NCBI GenBank assembly: GCA_034439955.1
Contig: JAWXBJ010000023.1
Coordinates: 1-9,866, forward strand
Length of the DNA: 9,866 nt
Direction: 5' to 3'
DNA from: UBA7672 sp034439955
GTDB lineage: Bacteria; Pseudomonadota; Alphaproteobacteria; Caulobacterales; Hyphomonadaceae
Part shown: one piece after another, positions 7,788-9,866 of the stretch
Layout of the letters: every line of letters begins with the position of its first letter
Numbering within the stretch: the stretch's first letter is position 1
Program-made: the position numbers and the translations under genes
Notes under the pieces: generated by a model
Seen by the model: only the letters and a program-made list of their open reading frames with translations
What the model was told of the DNA's origin: nothing
Database searches by the model: none

Positions 7788-7840
7788 ACCCGCCGCATTC
7801 CAGCCGCTAAGTCACCGGCTCTCAGTTATCCGGAGTCACG

Positions 7841-8503
7841 ATGACCGAATCGTCCGCTCAGCCTGTCAGCGCCAGCACCGCCGCCGCCGTCAAGGGCGCC
7901 GGCAATCTCTGGACAGATCTTGGGCCAGTGCTCGCCTTCGTGATCGTTTACAACGTCGTGCGGCGCTTTCCAGAGGGCCAGGGAGCGCTGTCGAAGGAAA
8001 ACGCGATCTACTGGGCGACGGGCGTCTTCATGGCGGCGATCCTGGCCGTGATCGGCTATACGCTCGCCAAGGGCCGCAGGCTGCCGCCCATGCTGATGAT
8101 CACCGGCGCCGTTGTGCTCGTCTTTGGAGCACTGACGCTTTACCTGCAGGATCCACGCTTCGCGTATTACAAGCCGACCATCATCAACCTGCTGTTCGCG
8201 GGGGGAATTCTGGGCAGCCTCGCAATCGGCCGGAACATCTGGAAGACGGCGTTCGAGCACGCCTTCGCCCTCCCTGACCATGCCTGGAAGGTGTTCGCCT
8301 TGCGCTGGGCGGCGTTCTACGTCGTGCTGGCCGTGCTCAACGAGATCATCTGGCGCAACTTTACCGAGGATGTCTGGTCGAACTCGAAAATCTTCCTCAC
8401 CATCCCGTTGTTCATCGTGTTCATGATGATCAACCTGCCCTTCCTGATGAAGCACCAGATCGAGCCCAGTCCCGAGGACGGCGCCGACGCCGGCAAGGCT
8501 TGA
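7841..8503 (+). CDS. yciB: Inner-membrane-spanning protein YciB / septation protein A (IspZ family)
   Basis: 220 residues. A CGGAG ribosome site (7831-7835) lies 5 nt before the ATG. The N-terminal 20 residues are a Ser/Ala-rich cytoplasmic extension. Several membrane segments follow (approximately 25-41, 55-76, 80-101, 113-130, 149-170 and 181-203). Family motifs include LGPVLAFVIVYN near the start, YLQDPRFAYYKPTIINLLFA (101-120), ALPDHAWK, LRWAAFYVVLAVLNEIIWR (split) and WRNFTEDVWSNSKIF (171-185). The family is linked to septation and envelope integrity (septation protein A of Shigella, YciB of E. coli interacting with the elongasome and divisome). The old name IspZ does not reflect a proven isoprenoid role. 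YciB often follows ftsY in Alphaproteobacteria; here a flippase gene lies between. The stop is 12 nt from that of the converging NUDIX gene. Confidence 0.95.
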   Translation: MTESSAQPVSASTAAAVKGAGNLWTDLGPVLAFVIVYNVVRRFPEGQGALSKENAIYWATGVFMAAILAVIGYTLAKGRRLPPMLMITGAVVLVFGALTLYLQDPRFAYYKPTIINLLFAGGILGSLAIGRNIWKTAFEHAFALPDHAWKVFALRWAAFYVVLAVLNEIIWRNFTEDVWSNSKIFLTIPLFIVFMMINLPFLMKHQIEPSPEDGADAGKA

Positions 8504-8515
8504 CGGCCAGACCGC

Positions 8516-9055
8516 TTAACGTGTCAGTTCGTTCGTACCAGGAGGATTTCCAAATGGTACGAAGACCGTCTTGCCCGCTGTCTCGCGCCACTGCCTGAGC
8601 GCCCATCCAACCGAGGGAGAGGCAAGCTCCGCCCACGGAATGTCGTCCCACGCTGTCAGCATCACTTCGAGGCTTTCCGGTCCCGGCGAGGGGTCGTTTA
8701 GGAGCCGCGCCCGGAACATTATCTGGACCTGGCTGATGCGTGGAATGGAATAGACCGCCAGCAAGCCTTCAATCTCCAGTTCGGCGTTCGCCTCCTCCCG
8801 TGCTTCACGCCGGGCGCCTTCCTCAACGCTTTCGGCTTCCTCCATGAATCCGGCGGGCAAGGTCCAGTATCCCCTGCGCGGGTGGATGGCGCGACGGCAG
8901 AGCAGGACCCGTCCTCCGGAATGCGCCAGCGTCCCCACGACGACCCGGGGATTTACATAGTCAACGAAGCCGCATGTCTGGCAAACCCGGCGTTCGCGAT
9001 TGTCGCCTTCCGGCACATTCAGGGCGAACGAGATTGCGGCTGGCGGTTCCTTCAC
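8516..9055 (-). CDS. NUDIX hydrolase with reduced N-terminal zinc-ribbon
   Basis: 179 residues from the GTG at 9053-9055. A TTG start at 9083-9085 is possible and would add ten residues; a stop codon directly precedes that TTG, so nothing longer is available. The N-terminus has CQTCGFVDYVNPRVVVG (25-41), the second half of the zinc-ribbon seen in many ADP-ribose/NADH-type NUDIX enzymes; the usual first CxxC pair is absent. The NUDIX box starts at Gly69 (GFMEEAE) and continues with RREAREEANA (82-91). The catalytic Glu pairs (E84, E87, E88) are intact, while the usual Gly near its end is Asn90. These enzymes hydrolyse nucleoside diphosphates linked to another moiety in a Mg2+-dependent reaction; the substrate is unknown, with ADP-ribose-like compounds plausible. 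The gene converges with yciB and diverges from marR, with which it may share an operator. Confidence 0.9.
   Translation of the reverse strand: MKEPPAAISFALNVPEGDNRERRVCQTCGFVDYVNPRVVVGTLAHSGGRVLLCRRAIHPRRGYWTLPAGFMEEAESVEEGARREAREEANAELEIEGLLAVYSIPRISQVQIMFRARLLNDPSPGPESLEVMLTAWDDIPWAELASPSVGWALRQWRETAGKTVFVPFGNPPGTNELTR
8532..8563. repeat. Perfect 9-bp inverted repeat at the 3' end of the NUDIX gene
   Basis: TTCGTACCA (8532-8540) and TGGTACGAA (8555-8563) are exact reverse complements separated by 14 nt. The repeat lies inside the last codons of the NUDIX gene and 28 nt after the yciB stop, so read-through transcripts from either convergent gene would carry the hairpin. No T-run follows on either strand, so intrinsic termination is not indicated. 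It could limit read-through or protect 3' ends. Confidence 0.55.
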
Positions 9056-9108
9056 GGTCCAAGTCTGCCCTTTTCCCGAGTGCAATCAACGCTGCCTGAC
9101 AAAAAAAC

Positions 9109-9124
9109 TTCACTGGCTAGTGAA
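9109..9124. promoter_or_regulatory. Palindrome TTCACTGGCTAGTGAA, candidate MarR operator
   Basis: A perfect 6+6 inverted repeat (TTCACT / AGTGAA, 4-nt centre) lies 57 bp before the marR ATG and 54 bp before the preferred NUDIX start (24 bp before the alternative TTG). MarR-type regulators usually repress themselves and a divergent neighbour from a 16-20 bp palindrome of this kind placed between the two genes. The size, position and symmetry all fit. Binding is an inference, and -35/-10 boxes around it are not clear. Confidence 0.5.
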
Positions 9125-9180
9125 TTGCTTGCGCTCTAGTCCGTACACTGAAGCTGGCTTGCAGGGCGAGGCGTGAGACA

Positions 9181-9765
9181 ATGAGTTCGCAGACCGATGC
9201 CGCCAGGCGATCGGACGATGCGGTTGCGCCAACGATCGATTTCCGCCTCAGCGAATCGCCCGCTCACCTGTTGCGCCGGGCGCAGCAGTACGCCTCGGAG
9301 ATATTCGCGAAGGCCGGACTGTCCGAGGGCGTGACGCTGCGACAGACCGTCCTTCTCGCCGCCATCGCGGAGCTTGAAGGGCGCAGCCAGTCCGAACTCG
9401 TGCGCGCGACAGGCGTCGATCGCTCGACCCTGGCGGACATGATTGCCCGGATGGAGAAAAAGGGCCTCGTCTCGCGCAGCGCGGCGGCGGAGGATGGCCG
9501 GGCCAAATCTGTGTCACTGACGCTCCCGGGGCGCCTCAAGCTTGCTGAAGCCCTCCCCGCCATGCAGAGCGTCGACGCGGCGCTGATCGCCGTTCTGCCG
9601 CGCAACAAGCAGCAATCCTTCCGCGATACGCTTGGCTTTCTCAGCAGCGCCGCCGACGACATCGACATTGGCGATCTGGACGAGAAGAAACGGTTGAAGA
9701 AGGCCGCCAAGGCGGAGAAAGCCGCCAAGTCCAAAAAGAAGAAGCGCAAGAAAAAGAAGAAATAG
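9181..9765 (+). CDS. MarR-family transcriptional regulator with lysine-rich C-terminal tail
   Basis: 194 residues. A GAGG (9168-9171) stands 9 nt before the ATG. Residues about 25-160 form a MarR fold: a helical start (HLLRRAQQYASEIFAKAG), VTLRQTVLLAAIAE (51-64), the recognition helix region SELVRATGVDRSTLADMIARMEKKGLV (split at 71-97), and the wing AAAEDGRAKSVSLT (101-114). A dimerisation helix follows. It is a DNA-binding dimer that probably represses itself and the divergent NUDIX gene. The unusual part is residues 169-194, of which 18 of 26 are Lys or Arg, ending in K4-R-K5. Standard MarR proteins are about 140-170 residues and lack such a tail, which resembles histone-H1-like or AlgP-type basic tails and could add non-specific DNA or RNA affinity. 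The frame and codon use look intact up to the tail, so a frameshift is unlikely. An insertion sequence begins 5 nt after the stop. Confidence 0.9.
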   Translation: MSSQTDAARRSDDAVAPTIDFRLSESPAHLLRRAQQYASEIFAKAGLSEGVTLRQTVLLAAIAELEGRSQSELVRATGVDRSTLADMIARMEKKGLVSRSAAAEDGRAKSVSLTLPGRLKLAEALPAMQSVDAALIAVLPRNKQQSFRDTLGFLSSAADDIDIGDLDEKKRLKKAAKAEKAAKSKKKKRKKKKK

Positions 9766-9773
9766 CCTTAGGC

Positions 9774-9798
9774 CCTGTGGACATTAGGGATTCACAGG
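9774..9798 (+). repeat. Sub-terminal inverted repeat CCTGTG/CACAGG in the IS end
   Basis: CCTGTG (9774-9779) and CACAGG (9793-9798) are perfect 6-bp reverse complements with a 13-nt loop, starting 8 nt after the marR stop. It could be a transposase-binding element or slow read-through transcription from marR. Its short length makes chance possible. Confidence 0.35.
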
Positions 9799-9815
9799 CT
9801 GCCCGAACGCTGATT

Positions 9816-9838
9816 CAAACTTCCTTTTGGGAGGTTTG
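9816..9838 (+). promoter_or_regulatory. Hairpin sequestering the transposase Shine-Dalgarno
   Basis: CAAACTTCC (9816-9824) pairs with GGAGGTTTG (9830-9838) over 9 bp, including one U-G pair in RNA, around the 5-nt loop TTTTG. The right arm contains the whole GGAGG ribosome site of the transposase ATG at 9841. Transcripts reading in from outside the IS would fold this hairpin and keep the transposase untranslated. This mechanism is known for some other insertion sequences (IS10, IS50 and IS200 types). Confidence 0.55.
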
Positions 9839-9840
9839 CA

Positions 9841-9866
9841 ATGCGACGGGAACGCTTTGTCATCAC
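9841..9866 (+). CDS. Transposase, N-terminal fragment (probable IS5 family; runs off the window)
   Basis: Only nine codons are visible, MRRERFVIT, the last read from two bases (AC, Thr in any case). The ATG follows GGGAGG (9829-9834) by 6 nt. IS5-family transposases of Alphaproteobacteria commonly begin with MRRERFV-[LI]-TD followed by a tryptophan-containing helix. The call rests on this short N-terminus plus the preceding IS-like end, so the family assignment is tentative, while the presence of a start site is well supported. Confidence 0.55.

Larger units (their letters stand above)
9771..9866 (+). mobile_element. Left end of an insertion sequence, probably IS5 family (continues outside window)
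   Basis: From about 9771 the sequence changes character: GGCCCTGTGGACATTAGGG looks like an IS terminal repeat. A short leader with two inverted repeats follows, then a strong ribosome site (GGGAGG) and a transposase-like start MRRERFVIT. From memory this leader and N-terminus match IS5-family elements of Alphaproteobacteria. The bases TTA or TA just before 9771 could be the target duplication, which cannot be confirmed without the right end. The exact boundary is uncertain by a few bases. Confidence 0.6.

Noticed and set aside
7801..7840. AGCCG/CGGCT repeat between the flippase and yciB
   Set aside because: A 5-bp stem with a large loop and no T-run is within chance for GC-rich DNA.
9685..9762. 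Possible frameshift or IS-derived origin of the lysine-rich tail of the MarR protein
   Set aside because: The frame is continuous, AAA and AAG codons are mixed, and the IS end begins after the stop codon, so the tail appears to be native coding sequence.

Overview
The window looks like chromosomal DNA of a GC-rich alphaproteobacterium. Codon use is strongly GC-biased. The tightly linked mtaB-ftsY block followed by a yciB/ispZ gene is an arrangement I associate with Alphaproteobacteria; placement below class level would be a guess. No rRNA, tRNA or CRISPR array was seen, and no gene-free stretch exceeds 300 bases.

Layout, left to right. (1) Positions 1-1668 hold the C-terminal three quarters of a molybdopterin-binding large subunit of the xanthine dehydrogenase/isoquinoline 1-oxidoreductase type, cut by the window edge and followed by a short hairpin. 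(2) Positions 1767-2989 hold a two-gene envelope unit: a small exported Gly/Ala-rich protein of unknown function whose stop overlaps (ATGA) the start of a DUF2145 lipoprotein. (3) An NADPH-dependent FMN reductase (3060-3614, minus) converges on the DUF2145 gene and diverges from mtaB. (4) mtaB (tRNA t6A37 methylthiotransferase) and ftsY (SRP receptor) overlap by ATGA. They are followed by a Wzx/MATE-like polysaccharide flippase and by yciB (septation protein A/IspZ family). This is a plus-strand housekeeping cluster with an unexpected flippase between ftsY and yciB. (5) A NUDIX hydrolase (minus) converges on yciB and diverges from a MarR-family regulator. The intergenic region between them carries a perfect 6+6 palindrome resembling a MarR operator. 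(6) The right edge enters an insertion sequence, probably IS5 family, that begins 5 nt after the marR stop codon; the first nine codons of its transposase are visible.

The housekeeping genes serve translation fidelity (MtaB), co-translational membrane targeting (FtsY) and the cell envelope (flippase, YciB, exported protein plus DUF2145 lipoprotein). The least explained items are: the coupled small exported protein/DUF2145 lipoprotein pair, with a possible permuted papain-like His/Cys arrangement; the MarR regulator with a 26-residue lysine-rich tail; the palindrome shared by marR and the NUDIX gene; and a hairpin in the IS leader that would bury the transposase Shine-Dalgarno sequence. I did not find a clear new defence or mobile system in the window.
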